From positions 1 through 64,000 of the forward strand of contig JACJJN010000010.1 in NCBI GenBank assembly GCA_016899975.1: a stretch of 64,000 nucleotides of DNA. The letters run 5' to 3'. Positions 40,136-50,124 of the stretch are shown here, piece by piece; position 1 is the stretch's first letter, and each line of letters opens with the position of its first letter. A model generated the notes under the pieces. It saw nothing but the letters and a program-made list of their open reading frames with translations. It was not told the DNA's origin and searched no databases. The DNA comes from Lacrimispora saccharolytica (lineage in GTDB: Bacteria > Bacillota > Clostridia > Lachnospirales > Lachnospiraceae). Position numbers and translations under genes: made by a program.

Positions 40136-41554
40136 CTACCTGTAATTAGGCAGGAAAACAAGCGCATATACAAGTACAGCGGACAATACATACAGAACGC
40201 AGAGCGTTCCGTAAATAAACATTCGGATCTTCGGATTTCCTTTGATCCTCTCGATCAGATTCTCAAATCCTTTGCACAGGAAATACATAAACGGAATCAG
40301 CATCGGCATCAGGTAACGTCCCTGTGCCTGAAAATCCACCGAGTATGCGTAGATAATCAGGAGAATGACTGGAATCACTGCCGTTCCCACCAGGCAGACA
40401 TGAAAGACACCTTCCATCCTCCAGCGTTTTTTCCGGTAAACGGTCATCCGGGTCGTGGAGCCCTCCGCATCCTCCTGATAATCCGTCACTTCTTTTCTTA
40501 CATCCTTCACAGCAAGAAGTTTTGGAAGAAGCGGAAGCAGGCAGATGATTCCTGCCGCAAAAAACAACACATAGAGATACGACCACCACTTCGGCATGAA
40601 AATATCCATATATCCAAAGGTACCAATAAAACTCACAACGACCGTGGACAGCCAGTTATAATTCCAGTCTCCCGGAACCCAGATCAGCATATCCATAATC
40701 GATTTTCCCATTTTCTTCGGCGTCATGATATTCGAGGGTTTCAGCTCTTCCACGGCATAAAGTTCTCCGTACATGGAGGATGCCTGTCTCCCCAGAAAAT
40801 CTCCGTCATAGAGAATTGCGTTTCTGATAAACCACCATCCGGCAAACACCAGGACAACCGCCGTAATCAAAAGCCCGAATTTCACCATCGGCTTCCAGTC
40901 CCACCGCTTTTCCCTGCACATCAGCATACTGATGCAGAAAAAGAAAACGGTGCACAGGCCAAACCCGTAAGCATTGTAATAAGAAAGCGCACAGACCGAA
41001 AGCGCCAGACCAAGCTCCACGCAAAGCTTTCCGCTCCAGCCATTCTGCAGAGCCTTGCACCAGCACAGCAGGATCCAGGCGGTAGAAAACACCGCGATGG
41101 AATCCATATTCACATAGGAATTGATAAACACGGTTCCCGGCAGAAAACAGACCATTGTCGCAAACAGCCACGCTGCCCCTGGCTTCATCATACGCTTTCC
41201 GATCCTCAGACACAGAAATCCGGTCAGCGTGCCAAAAATCACATTTACCATCCGTGCTCCGATGACCGGCGCCATCTCCGCCGAAGAGAAAAGCATCGCT
41301 ATTTTTCCGAAGACCGCGCCGATGATATAGGAGGTGATCGGAGAAAATGCGTAGGAGATTCCCCACAGTTCATTCCGGACCTCCGGATCTCCGCCCTCCG
41401 GCAGTGTCCCATGCTTCATAATATACTCCACGATCTGATATCGCATGTGCTCATCCGGCGAAACGTTGAACGGCTGAACAACCGTCCACATCAAAATAAA
41501 GAAAAACAGTGCAGCCAGAAAGAGAATCTCCGGCACATATTCTTTCTTTTTCAT
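40136..41554 (-). CDS. Polytopic membrane protein, DUF2142/GT-C-like
   Basis: A 472-residue protein with about eleven hydrophobic helices. Just after the first helix it has FNVSPDEHMRYQ, the acidic loop motif typical of GT-C glycosyltransferase-like DUF2142 proteins. Such enzymes use polyprenyl-phosphate sugars on the outer face of the membrane. It is the last gene of glycan cluster 2, 24 nt after a giant GT2. It may add a side-chain sugar after export; no experimental function is known for the family to my knowledge. A soluble basic loop near residues 340-370 is cytoplasmic by charge. Confidence 0.75.
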   Translation of the reverse strand: MKKKEYVPEILFLAALFFFILMWTVVQPFNVSPDEHMRYQIVEYIMKHGTLPEGGDPEVRNELWGISYAFSPITSYIIGAVFGKIAMLFSSAEMAPVIGARMVNVIFGTLTGFLCLRIGKRMMKPGAAWLFATMVCFLPGTVFINSYVNMDSIAVFSTAWILLCWCKALQNGWSGKLCVELGLALSVCALSYYNAYGFGLCTVFFFCISMLMCREKRWDWKPMVKFGLLITAVVLVFAGWWFIRNAILYDGDFLGRQASSMYGELYAVEELKPSNIMTPKKMGKSIMDMLIWVPGDWNYNWLSTVVVSFIGTFGYMDIFMPKWWSYLYVLFFAAGIICLLPLLPKLLAVKDVRKEVTDYQEDAEGSTTRMTVYRKKRWRMEGVFHVCLVGTAVIPVILLIIYAYSVDFQAQGRYLMPMLIPFMYFLCKGFENLIERIKGNPKIRMFIYGTLCVLYVLSAVLVYALVFLPNYR

Positions 41555-41578
41555 AGTAACATCCTATCTTTTTCCTTT

Positions 41579-44029
41579 TTATATCCTTTTCAATGAGAAG
41601 TCCTGGCTGTCCAGCGTGAGATTCGGATTATAATAAGGATCTCCGTTTTTCAGGATCTCCGGCCATCGCTTCTCAAACACGGCAATCTCACGGTTGAAAC
41701 GGGCGATTTTTTCCGGCGTGTCCTCCAATCCGCGCGATTTGGATTCATAATGATACAGTTCCGCGTAGGGATTGTAAACAACAAGATATCCGACCCTCTG
41801 AAGCTTCAGACAAAAATCAATGTCGTTGAATGCCACCTGAAGAGCCTCGCTCAGTCCGCCTGCCTTTTCAAAGGCTTCCCTTTTTACCATCATACACGCT
41901 GCCGTAACCGCACTGTAATCCTGTGCGCAGATGATCCTGTGGCAGTATCCCGTCTCATTTCGTTTTTGCTGAACAAAGCAGTGACCTGCCACTCCGCCAA
42001 ACCCGATAACAACGCCCGCATGCTGAATTGTGTCATCTTCAAAATAAAGTCGCGCGCCTACTGCCCCTACATCCGGGCGCATTGCATACCCCAGAAGTTC
42101 CTCAATACAGTCTTTATTGATGATTTCCGTATCATTATTCAGCAGCAGCAGATATTCTCCCTTCGCGTGCTGAACACCAAAATTGTTAATTGCCGAGTAG
42201 TTAAACACTCCGTCCCAATAGATGACTCTGGCTTTTGGGTTTTCTTCTTCCAGCTTCCTGTAATAGGCAAATGTTTCCTCTTTTTCGCTGTTATTCTCAA
42301 TGATGAGATACTCCATATTCTGATACGTATTTACCTTTTCCAGTGATCTCAGACATCTCTCCAGGTCATCCGTATGATCCTTGTTGGGAATAATCACAGA
42401 AATCAAGGGATCATAAGCTCTCCTGTAACGGGTCCGATACAGTCCCATATACTCGCCCGGAAACACTTCCGCCTCGATTCCGCTTCTCTGATAATGCGCT
42501 TCGATTGCTCTTCGCCCTGCTTCAAACGCATACCTTTTGCTCTCTGGATTCTCAGCAGTAGACTCCTCATGGCTTCTCCAGTGATAAAGGATTCTGGGAA
42601 TACGGTAAATTTTGTCTCTTCCCGCATACTCCGTACATCGGAAAATAAAATCATAATCCTGTGCGCCGTCAAATTCGCTCCTGAGCATTCCTACCTGCTC
42701 AATGACACTCCTCTTCACCACAAACAAATGGCAGATGTAGTTCACGGTGCAGAGCAGATCAATGTTATACTGCGGCTTAAAATGCGGCTGAAAATATTTC
42801 TTGCCATCCATCGTCATCTTATCTTCATCAGAATAGAGAACTTCCAGCTCAGGATGTTCATTCAATGCTTTCACACACTCGTACAGAGCATCCGGCGTCA
42901 GCTTATCATCATGGTCTGCAAACGCAATAAAATCTCCTGACGCCGCTCGAATCGCCTGATTTGTGTTTTCTGAAATCTGAAGCGGCTCTGCATTTCGGAC
43001 CACCCGGATACGGGTATCCTGCGTTTCAAGAGACGAAAGAATCTCTTTCAACGGAGAATCTGAACCGCTTCCATCAGACAGACATAACTCCCAGTTTCTG
43101 TATGTCTGCTGCTGCACAGATTCGACCAACTGCAGCAGATATTTTTCCGGCGTTCTGTAAAGAGGCACGACAATACTGATTTTCGGGGAATATTTAAACG
43201 AATGTCTCCGCTGCATCTCCAGATCGCTTTTAGAAGGAAGGTGTTTTTCAATCCATTTATCATAGGGGATCGGACGCAGATGATAATTTTTTATCTTATC
43301 TCCACACTTGGCAGCCAATCCCCCGACACCGTATAACCTCCAATACCGGACTCCTTTTTTCCAGTAATCGTTCAGCTTTTCTTCCATCCTCCGCCACTTT
43401 TGCAGATATACCTTCCTTCGAACCCTTTGCCCCTTTGTCTCAAAGATCAAAAAAATCTGCGTTCTGCGCTCATATGGAATCTCGACAAAAAAGCCTGTTT
43501 TTTCAGGAAGCGTGATCTCATCAAACTGCTTCTGAACATCCACACGGTTCTGATATTCCACCTCGCAGTCGATTGGATGCCCGGAGGCATCCTCTACCCG
43601 GACACGCACCGGCGAACTATACGCGGACCATCCCCTGATCCGGCAGCATTTATTTTCCTCGGAAATAATCACATCTTCCAGAAAATACTGAATTCTGTTC
43701 TGTATACGCCGAAGTCTGTCGACATTCGTCGTATACCACGGTCTTCTTCTTCCATCTGCCGACGCATACACGGTAAGCTTCCGGTAGCCGGACAAATCCT
43801 CAGGAAAATATACCGTTATCTGTTTCCTGCATCCGCCAACCAGATCTCTGTCTTTAAACCTTTCCAGCGCACTGACTCGCTCCTGATCTTTCATTTCTGT
43901 TTTCAGCTGTCTGGAATCCAGCCACGCTTCAGCTTTGTAGTCCTCCGGCCAGGTTCCCTGGAGGATATATACATTTTTATCTTTCAGAGAAAATCGATCT
44001 CTGGTGACTTCATATATCTGACGCTGCAT
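41579..44029 (-). CDS. Double-domain family 2 glycosyltransferase with beta modules (816 aa)
   Basis: Residues 10-100 form a predicted beta-rich N-terminal region. Residues 119-205 form a second module with a GW...RVDV...GFFV pattern also found twice in the neighbouring 828-residue protein. Two GT-A domains follow: the first from KISIVVPLYRTPEKY (283) with FADHDD and YSDEDK, the second from PLISVIIPNKDHT (about 541) with LLLLNNDTEI. The C-terminus NPNLTLDSQDFSL matches its paralogues. It is likely a processive or bifunctional polymerase for the exported glycan. The beta modules may hold the growing chain (inference). Confidence 0.85.
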   Translation of the reverse strand: MQRQIYEVTRDRFSLKDKNVYILQGTWPEDYKAEAWLDSRQLKTEMKDQERVSALERFKDRDLVGGCRKQITVYFPEDLSGYRKLTVYASADGRRRPWYTTNVDRLRRIQNRIQYFLEDVIISEENKCCRIRGWSAYSSPVRVRVEDASGHPIDCEVEYQNRVDVQKQFDEITLPEKTGFFVEIPYERRTQIFLIFETKGQRVRRKVYLQKWRRMEEKLNDYWKKGVRYWRLYGVGGLAAKCGDKIKNYHLRPIPYDKWIEKHLPSKSDLEMQRRHSFKYSPKISIVVPLYRTPEKYLLQLVESVQQQTYRNWELCLSDGSGSDSPLKEILSSLETQDTRIRVVRNAEPLQISENTNQAIRAASGDFIAFADHDDKLTPDALYECVKALNEHPELEVLYSDEDKMTMDGKKYFQPHFKPQYNIDLLCTVNYICHLFVVKRSVIEQVGMLRSEFDGAQDYDFIFRCTEYAGRDKIYRIPRILYHWRSHEESTAENPESKRYAFEAGRRAIEAHYQRSGIEAEVFPGEYMGLYRTRYRRAYDPLISVIIPNKDHTDDLERCLRSLEKVNTYQNMEYLIIENNSEKEETFAYYRKLEEENPKARVIYWDGVFNYSAINNFGVQHAKGEYLLLLNNDTEIINKDCIEELLGYAMRPDVGAVGARLYFEDDTIQHAGVVIGFGGVAGHCFVQQKRNETGYCHRIICAQDYSAVTAACMMVKREAFEKAGGLSEALQVAFNDIDFCLKLQRVGYLVVYNPYAELYHYESKSRGLEDTPEKIARFNREIAVFEKRWPEILKNGDPYYNPNLTLDSQDFSLKRI

Positions 44030-44047
44030 GTTTTTCTCCTGTTTTGA

Positions 44048-46534
44048 TTAGGAACGTATCACACAATCGTTCCTTGTCTTCGTAAGATTCGGATTGTAAT
44101 ACGGATCTCCTGCTTTCAATATTTTTTCCCATCTCTTCTTGAACCGTTTTGTCTCCTGAGCAAATCGCTTTGCATTCTCTGGTTTATCCTCGTAACCACG
44201 CGTAACCGATTCATAGTGATACATCTCCACAAAAGCATGATACACAACCAGTTTGTTTTGTTCTCTCACCCTGAGACAATAATCCACGTCATTGAAAGCA
44301 ACCACGAAGGACTCATCCATCCCGCCAATTTCCTGATACAGGGATTTTTTTGTCATCATACAGGCTGCTGTCACCGCACTCAGATCCTGCGTGGACGATG
44401 CTTTCCCCACATAGGTAAACACATCATTGGGGAATGTATAGAAAATGTGTCCGGCTGTACCTGACGGACCAAGTCCGACAATAATTCCTGCATGCTGAAT
44501 CCTTTCGTCTGGAAACAGAAGCTTCGCGCCGACAACGCCAACATCCTCTCTCTGACAATATCCCAGCATCTCTTCCATCCAGCTTTCTGACTTCACCTCG
44601 ATATCATTGTTCATCAGAACAAGATATTCTCCTCTGGCATGCTCCGCGCCAAAATTATTGATTGCAGAATAGTTGAACGGTTTGTCCCATCGTAATACCC
44701 TAAGATTGGAGTGTTTCTGTTCCAGTTCTTTATAATAAGAAAAGATTTCCTCTGTCTCGCTGTTATTTTCAATAATCAGAATCTCGAAATTCCTATACGT
44801 GGATTTCTCATAAATAGAGTGAATACACTTTTCCAGATCTTCCCTGTGATCCTTATTCGGAATCATAATGGAAACCAGCGGTTCCCCTTCCACAAGAAGC
44901 TTTGTCCGGTATCTGCCGAACTGATCTGTCATTGTAACCTCCGCCTTCATCCCAATTCTCTCAAAATGTGCAGCCACTGCGGCTCTTCCCGCCTCGTACG
45001 CATACATTTTACTGGTCGGATCTCCCGCCGTGGAAGCCGGATGGTTTCTCCAATGATACAAAATCTTGGGGATATGTTTAATTTTATGTGCTTTTTCGCA
45101 GCATCTCAGAATGAAGTCAAAATCCTGCGCTCCGTCATACTCTTTTCTGAGCAGACCGACCTGATCCACAATATCTTTTTTCACAACAAAAATATGGCAG
45201 ATATAGTTATTGCTTCTGAGCAGATCAAGATTAAAATCCGGTTTAAAATGCGGATCATAATAGGTTTTTCCATCCATTGTGATCTTGTCTTCATCTGTAT
45301 AGACAACATCTGTTTCCAGATCCTCATTCACTGCTTTTACAATCTCATACAGAGCATTTGGCGCCAGGGTATCATCATGGTCGGAGAACATAATAAAATC
45401 TCCGTCCGCAATTCTGATTGCCCCGTTGGTATTCTCGGAAATCCCATCATTCTTTTCCAGAAGAACATAGGAGATTCTCTTTTCCTTTCCATACATTCTC
45501 TGAATAAACGGTCCTACCTGGCCATTATTGCTTCCGTCCGCCAGACACAGCTGCCAATTCCTGTACGTCTGACTCTGAACAGAGTCAATCAATGCTTTCA
45601 GGAAATCCAGTGGAGTATTGTAAAGGGGAATCACGATGCTGATCTTAGGCTCATACGCAAACCTGTGTTTCCTCTGCTTTTTCAGATCTTTTTCGGAAAG
45701 CTTATGGTCTGCAAGCCAGATATCATAGTCAGAAATATGCCGGTTCATCTCTTTAATCGCATAATAACGAAAATCCTTCAGACCTGTTTCCCTGATTCTC
45801 TTTCTGTTCTCCGCGAATCTGGAAGGTCCCAATACTTTCAGATACTTTCCGATCGTCGTATTATCACGATCAAATTTCTTCATATCGATTGGGAATTCCT
45901 TTGCAGTCATTTTATTACTGATCCTGACAATGATTTTTCTTGCCTTTACATCTTCTCTCCTGATGGAAAGGATATAACCGCACTTACGCTCTTTGTCCAA
46001 ATGGAACAGACGATTCACATCGTTCCTCACTTCGCGTTTCATTTTAAAAGGCACAGGCTGTCCTTTGCTGTCCAAAACCTCGATTTTGGCACTGTCATAC
46101 TTATCGTAAGCCCAGCCCCAGAGAATCATTCTGTCGTCCTTCTTCTCCTGAATGTCAAGATTTCCTTCCAGCGTAGTGGTTCCGCCTTCTTCGAGAATCT
46201 TCTGAATCTCCTTATGGAAAATCGTCTGCTTTTCTTCCCCATCGTCAGCGATTAGTTCAAGAAACGTGCATCCCAGATCCCGCAGTTTATAGATTTTTTC
46301 AATACTCACCGTAAATCCGGCATCCGACGGAATTTCCAGTGTTTTCAGAACGTTTCTCAAATCTACTCTGTTTTTCCGTTTTACGCAATATTCAAGTTCC
46401 TGATCCGCATCCGTCCGGACAGATACTGTCACCTTTCTTCCGCTCTCGCTTAGAACCCAGCCTTCTATTTCATAGCTGAAATTATCTTCAACATTACAGT
46501 TATCGAAATCAACACTCCAGTAAAATTTACTCAT
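44048..46534 (-). CDS. Double-domain family 2 glycosyltransferase with two beta modules (828 aa)
   Basis: Two N-terminal modules repeat the pattern GW...R-x-DV/DL...GF/Y: residues 23-80 (EGWVLS, NRVDLRNVL, AGFTVSI) and 138-192 (WGWAYD, RNDVNRLF, CGYILSI). A GT-A domain follows from KISIVIPLYNTPLDF (297) with FSDHDD and YTDEDK. A second GT-A domain starts near LVSIMIPNKDH with VLMNNDIEV. The start overlaps the kinase stop by 4 nt (ATGA), so it is translated together with the chain-terminator-like pair. It shares its whole C-terminal part with the genes at 41579 and 35530. Probable polymerising transferase. Confidence 0.86.
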   Translation of the reverse strand: MSKFYWSVDFDNCNVEDNFSYEIEGWVLSESGRKVTVSVRTDADQELEYCVKRKNRVDLRNVLKTLEIPSDAGFTVSIEKIYKLRDLGCTFLELIADDGEEKQTIFHKEIQKILEEGGTTTLEGNLDIQEKKDDRMILWGWAYDKYDSAKIEVLDSKGQPVPFKMKREVRNDVNRLFHLDKERKCGYILSIRREDVKARKIIVRISNKMTAKEFPIDMKKFDRDNTTIGKYLKVLGPSRFAENRKRIRETGLKDFRYYAIKEMNRHISDYDIWLADHKLSEKDLKKQRKHRFAYEPKISIVIPLYNTPLDFLKALIDSVQSQTYRNWQLCLADGSNNGQVGPFIQRMYGKEKRISYVLLEKNDGISENTNGAIRIADGDFIMFSDHDDTLAPNALYEIVKAVNEDLETDVVYTDEDKITMDGKTYYDPHFKPDFNLDLLRSNNYICHIFVVKKDIVDQVGLLRKEYDGAQDFDFILRCCEKAHKIKHIPKILYHWRNHPASTAGDPTSKMYAYEAGRAAVAAHFERIGMKAEVTMTDQFGRYRTKLLVEGEPLVSIMIPNKDHREDLEKCIHSIYEKSTYRNFEILIIENNSETEEIFSYYKELEQKHSNLRVLRWDKPFNYSAINNFGAEHARGEYLVLMNNDIEVKSESWMEEMLGYCQREDVGVVGAKLLFPDERIQHAGIIVGLGPSGTAGHIFYTFPNDVFTYVGKASSTQDLSAVTAACMMTKKSLYQEIGGMDESFVVAFNDVDYCLRVREQNKLVVYHAFVEMYHYESVTRGYEDKPENAKRFAQETKRFKKRWEKILKAGDPYYNPNLTKTRNDCVIRS

Positions 46535-47889
46535 TCTTTATTCCTTTCTTTCAGCCGGCGATATTTTCTGTATGCCTTCCAGACTTTTGTATTCTCCATC
46601 TCACGAATCAGCAACCGTTTCTGTTCGATAACCTGATTTTTATCCCGAATTGTTCTGTCCCTTTCAGCAATCGTCTCACGGAGTATCTCAGCTTTTTCCC
46701 TTTCCTCACGAATCAGCTGCTCCTGCTCCTGACTTTTCTTTGTCAATGTTTTGAACGCTCCTGTCAATTCTTCTGAAAGCGGCATCACCAGCCACTCAAG
46801 CTCTAAGCTATGAACCGCATTCTCTTCATACAGTATATTAGGGTCATTCTGTTCAAAAATCAGCAGCCCATTTCCAAGATCCTTTCCATTCAATGCATAC
46901 ATTCCCGGCTGAAGTTCTCTGCCATTGACCGAAAAGCGGTGGATCTCCACTACACAAGGACGTTCTCCCGGATCGAGTCGAATACTGCTGACCGGCTCCT
47001 GAAACTCCATATTGCACACAACGTTCTTTCCATCCCGTGGGGAAAAAAATCTGGAATCTCTTTCACGGATCACACCGTCTGTACTCCAGAAAAGCTGAAG
47101 GCGTCCCCAAATTTGGCCGCGATATGCTTCCAGCGCATCTTCCACAGAAATCACTCCCGGAGTAATCCTTGGATACATCATACGCAGCGGCTCATACCCT
47201 TGAATGATGTATTGCTGAAACATCTTTTCCATCTGTGCGTACGCCGCCTGTCTTTCCTCAGAAATTCCAAACCGCTCATAGATCTTCCGATCCCGCAGAA
47301 TTTCATTTCTCGCTCCTGTCGTCTCAAAATAATAATGAAGAACTCTGTATACGACAAATTCCACTGGGATCGGGAAATCAAATGTCCACTCATAATCAAT
47401 CAGATTCCATCCGTCACAGACAATAACATTATTCAGAACCATGTCTATATCCGTGACTGACGCGGATTTCATATGTTCAAATTCCGGAACAAAGCCAAAC
47501 ACTTCCTGAAATTCCGAAGTCAGATAAAAATCTTCCTGAGCTGAGTCCAGAATAAGCGAAAGATATTGATCCAAGGTTTCTTCTACCTTGTCATACTCTT
47601 TGCGTTCTACATACCCATCCATAACTTCTTCCAGTGTCTGTCCTTCCAGATAGTCCATTTCCACAGCGTGATCCGTCAAACAACACTGGTTAATTTTCAG
47701 CCCTTTTCCCGTATAAAGCTTCTCCAGTTCTTCGAACCATCGATAAATATTTTTTACATGTTTGTCCGCTTTCTCGCTGCACGGTGTTTTTATAACCTTC
47801 TTTTTTCCGCCATCCAGACATATGGCAGTCCGTATGGAAAATTCTGCTGAACGCTCATTTGAGTATTTTACAAAAATTGTTTTCATCAT
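46531..47889 (-). CDS. Kinase-fold protein with C-terminal coiled coil (WbdD kinase/ruler-like)
   Basis: 452 residues. Residues 1-235 look like a protein-kinase/aminoglycoside-phosphotransferase fold: Lys34 in VIKTP, a hinge VEMDYLEGQTL (77-86), a catalytic loop IDMVLNN with Asp149 and Asn154, and Asp165 in LIDYEW as the DFG equivalent. A beta domain follows (265-372), then a heptad-rich coiled coil (about 378-433) and a basic tail KAYRKYRRLK. The methyltransferase gene upstream overlaps by 4 nt. Methyltransferase, then kinase, then coiled coil is the domain order of WbdD, which caps O9a polymannose and measures its length. Capping of the exported glycan is inferred. Confidence 0.72.
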   Translation of the reverse strand: MMKTIFVKYSNERSAEFSIRTAICLDGGKKKVIKTPCSEKADKHVKNIYRWFEELEKLYTGKGLKINQCCLTDHAVEMDYLEGQTLEEVMDGYVERKEYDKVEETLDQYLSLILDSAQEDFYLTSEFQEVFGFVPEFEHMKSASVTDIDMVLNNVIVCDGWNLIDYEWTFDFPIPVEFVVYRVLHYYFETTGARNEILRDRKIYERFGISEERQAAYAQMEKMFQQYIIQGYEPLRMMYPRITPGVISVEDALEAYRGQIWGRLQLFWSTDGVIRERDSRFFSPRDGKNVVCNMEFQEPVSSIRLDPGERPCVVEIHRFSVNGRELQPGMYALNGKDLGNGLLIFEQNDPNILYEENAVHSLELEWLVMPLSEELTGAFKTLTKKSQEQEQLIREEREKAEILRETIAERDRTIRDKNQVIEQKRLLIREMENTKVWKAYRKYRRLKERNKE

Positions 47890-48809
47890 ATCTCCACCTT
47901 CTCCAGAATCACCAGAAATGAATTGGAAAATTCCGGAAACTGTCCTTCATCCACAAGAGAATCGTATGCGCGAGTTTCGTCAAAAAGCAACAGTCTTTGC
48001 CGATCCATATTGCACAGATTATTATGCAGTTCTCCTCGTTTCGGAAGATATTCGTCGGAATAGACCGCCAGAGGAAATTTATAATCCGGATAAGGATAGA
48101 AAAACTCCGCCTTCAGCCCGCCAACTTCTTGAAACATTCCTTCCAGTTCCCTTTTGGAAAACGTACGTGCCCCTGAAACATGGGTGTAACCTTCGATCCC
48201 CTCAAAATAGCGGCCGTTATGATCTTCCGTACATCCTGCCCAGTATTTCATACCCAGCCTGTTTTCTATTGCCAGAAGAATTTTTCCGCCCGGCTTCAGG
48301 TGGCCTCTTATTTTGCGAAGCATATCATGAAACGGTCTGTCACTGCTGATATACATCCTGGAATACTCAAACACGCCAATCAGCGTAATATAATCGTAAC
48401 GTTCGGAGAGATTCGGCTCAATGTCCTGAAAATTTCCCACGATAATCTCAATATTGGAATATCGGTAATTTCTGTGAGCGTTAATGTAGCTCCTCTTTTT
48501 TGACAATTCGACACATGTCACCTTTTCAGCTTTTTCAGCCAACGCTCCGGTAATCGCACCACATCCGGAACCGATTTCCAGTACCTGAGCGCAGGGCTCT
48601 ATCGGAAACCACTCAATAATATTCTGTCGGATCTTTGAAAAATGATACAAAGCAGACCAACTGCTTTTTTGAGAAATCACCATGCTGTAATCGTCAAGAT
48701 GCAGCTTGGCCATTTCAAGCAACTCCTCTTCCACCGGACCGTCGCTGTAAAAATCTTCCCCCGGATAGTATTCATACTCCAATACGACATTTCCTATCTT
48801 CTCCTGCAT
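47886..48809 (-). CDS. SAM-dependent methyltransferase (WbdD methyltransferase-like)
   Basis: A 307-residue class I methyltransferase. Motif I is VLEIGSGCGAIT (76-87), with an acidic end of strand 2 in VTCVELSKK and motif IV near YDYITLIGVFEY. A post-core segment (about 205-300) is longer than usual and probably binds the acceptor. It lies 12 nt after wzt and overlaps the kinase gene start by 4 nt. In Gram-negative ABC-dependent systems a methyl or methyl-phosphate cap marks the chain end for Wzt; the location here supports the same use, but the acceptor is unproven. Confidence 0.82.
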   Translation of the reverse strand: MQEKIGNVVLEYEYYPGEDFYSDGPVEEELLEMAKLHLDDYSMVISQKSSWSALYHFSKIRQNIIEWFPIEPCAQVLEIGSGCGAITGALAEKAEKVTCVELSKKRSYINAHRNYRYSNIEIIVGNFQDIEPNLSERYDYITLIGVFEYSRMYISSDRPFHDMLRKIRGHLKPGGKILLAIENRLGMKYWAGCTEDHNGRYFEGIEGYTHVSGARTFSKRELEGMFQEVGGLKAEFFYPYPDYKFPLAVYSDEYLPKRGELHNNLCNMDRQRLLLFDETRAYDSLVDEGQFPEFSNSFLVILEKVEI

Positions 48810-48821
48810 AACCCCTCCATA

Positions 48822-50093
48822 TTAATGAACTTCCACTTTCGAATTCATATCATAAAAACCAACGGTATTTTTCGTGGAAAGCACTGTAATACTGCATACG
48901 TCATACAGACGGTGAAACACCTGAAAATCTCCGTCCTTATAACCAGTACATCCAAGCGACAAAAGATATTCCCCTCCCTGCAGAGACATATTCTGCCGGA
49001 AAGACACTTCTACAACATCGCCCGGATTCTGCGGCTTAACATCCGCCTCTTCATACATCGTGTTGGTTCCTGTAATCTCCGTTCCCTTCAGATCTTTGAT
49101 ACTGTATGCAAAAATCGGTGATTCTACACGGTTAGAAAATTTGATTCTCATATGAATCGTAAAATCTGTTCCCTTTTCAATCGTATTTGTCACCACATTA
49201 TTTTCATCACGGATTGTGAAATCCACAATCTCACCATCCTTATTCCCGTACTCCAGTACCTGAGGATTCAGAGCAAAAGATCTCTCCCAGCTTGATGTAC
49301 TTTTCTCTGCTGGATCCGGCATTTCCTTTTGTTCCGCCGCTTCCTTTTCGTCACCATCCTGGCCAACAAGAAGCTTTTTATAGAGATCCACCATTTCTTT
49401 CGCTGAACCTTCCGCACGCTTAACTCCCTGATTCAAAAGTACAACCCTATCACAGTATTTGCTGACACTTCCCAGATCATGACTGACAAAAAGGATTGTT
49501 TTTCCTTCCTTTTTAAACTCTTCAAATTTTCTATAGCACTTTGCCTGAAAAAATACGTCGCCTACGGAAAGTGCCTCGTCGACAATCAATATCTCAGGAT
49601 CAATATTGATTGCAACTGCGAACGCAAGACGCACAAACATACCGCTGGAATATGTTTTTACAGGCTGATGGATAAAATCTCCAATATCTGCAAAAGAGAG
49701 TATGGCGTCAAGCTTGGCGTCAATTTCTTCCTTGGAAAATCCGATCATTGTTCCATTCAGATACACATTTTCCAGACCAGAATATTCCATATTGAAACCG
49801 GCGCCCAGCTCCAACAGCGCAGAGATTCGTCCGTTTACCCGAACTTCTCCGGCCGTTGGATTCAGTACGCCTGTTATAATTTTAAGAATTGTTGATTTTC
49901 CGGAACCATTCGTACCGATGATTCCCACGGTTTCTCCCCGATGTACATCAAAGGATACGTCACGGAGAGCATAATGCTCACGATATTTCTTTTTCCTTGT
50001 CAGACCCAGTGACTCCTTTAACCGATCCATCGGTTTGTCATATAATTTATACATCTTATCCAGATGCTCTACTGAAATTGCAATTTCTGCCAT
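48822..50093 (-). CDS. wzt: ABC transporter ATPase for glycan export, with C-terminal carbohydrate-binding domain
   Basis: 423 residues from ATG 50093 (AGGAAGG upstream; an earlier ATG at 50120 is less likely). The N-terminal ATPase has GTNGSGKST, the signature YSSGMFVRLAFAVA and Walker B ILIVDEALSVGD, all typical of Wzt/TagH. An acidic linker (about 245-275) leads to a C-terminal beta-sandwich (about 280-423) like Wzt_C, which in E. coli O9a recognises the capped non-reducing end. The presence of this domain, and of methyltransferase and kinase genes directly downstream, supports cap-dependent export. It pairs with Wzm encoded upstream. Confidence 0.92.
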   Translation of the reverse strand: MAEIAISVEHLDKMYKLYDKPMDRLKESLGLTRKKKYREHYALRDVSFDVHRGETVGIIGTNGSGKSTILKIITGVLNPTAGEVRVNGRISALLELGAGFNMEYSGLENVYLNGTMIGFSKEEIDAKLDAILSFADIGDFIHQPVKTYSSGMFVRLAFAVAINIDPEILIVDEALSVGDVFFQAKCYRKFEEFKKEGKTILFVSHDLGSVSKYCDRVVLLNQGVKRAEGSAKEMVDLYKKLLVGQDGDEKEAAEQKEMPDPAEKSTSSWERSFALNPQVLEYGNKDGEIVDFTIRDENNVVTNTIEKGTDFTIHMRIKFSNRVESPIFAYSIKDLKGTEITGTNTMYEEADVKPQNPGDVVEVSFRQNMSLQGGEYLLSLGCTGYKDGDFQVFHRLYDVCSITVLSTKNTVGFYDMNSKVEVH

Positions 50094-50124
50094 TGTCTTT
50101 TCCTTCCTGTTTTCTTGCACACTG

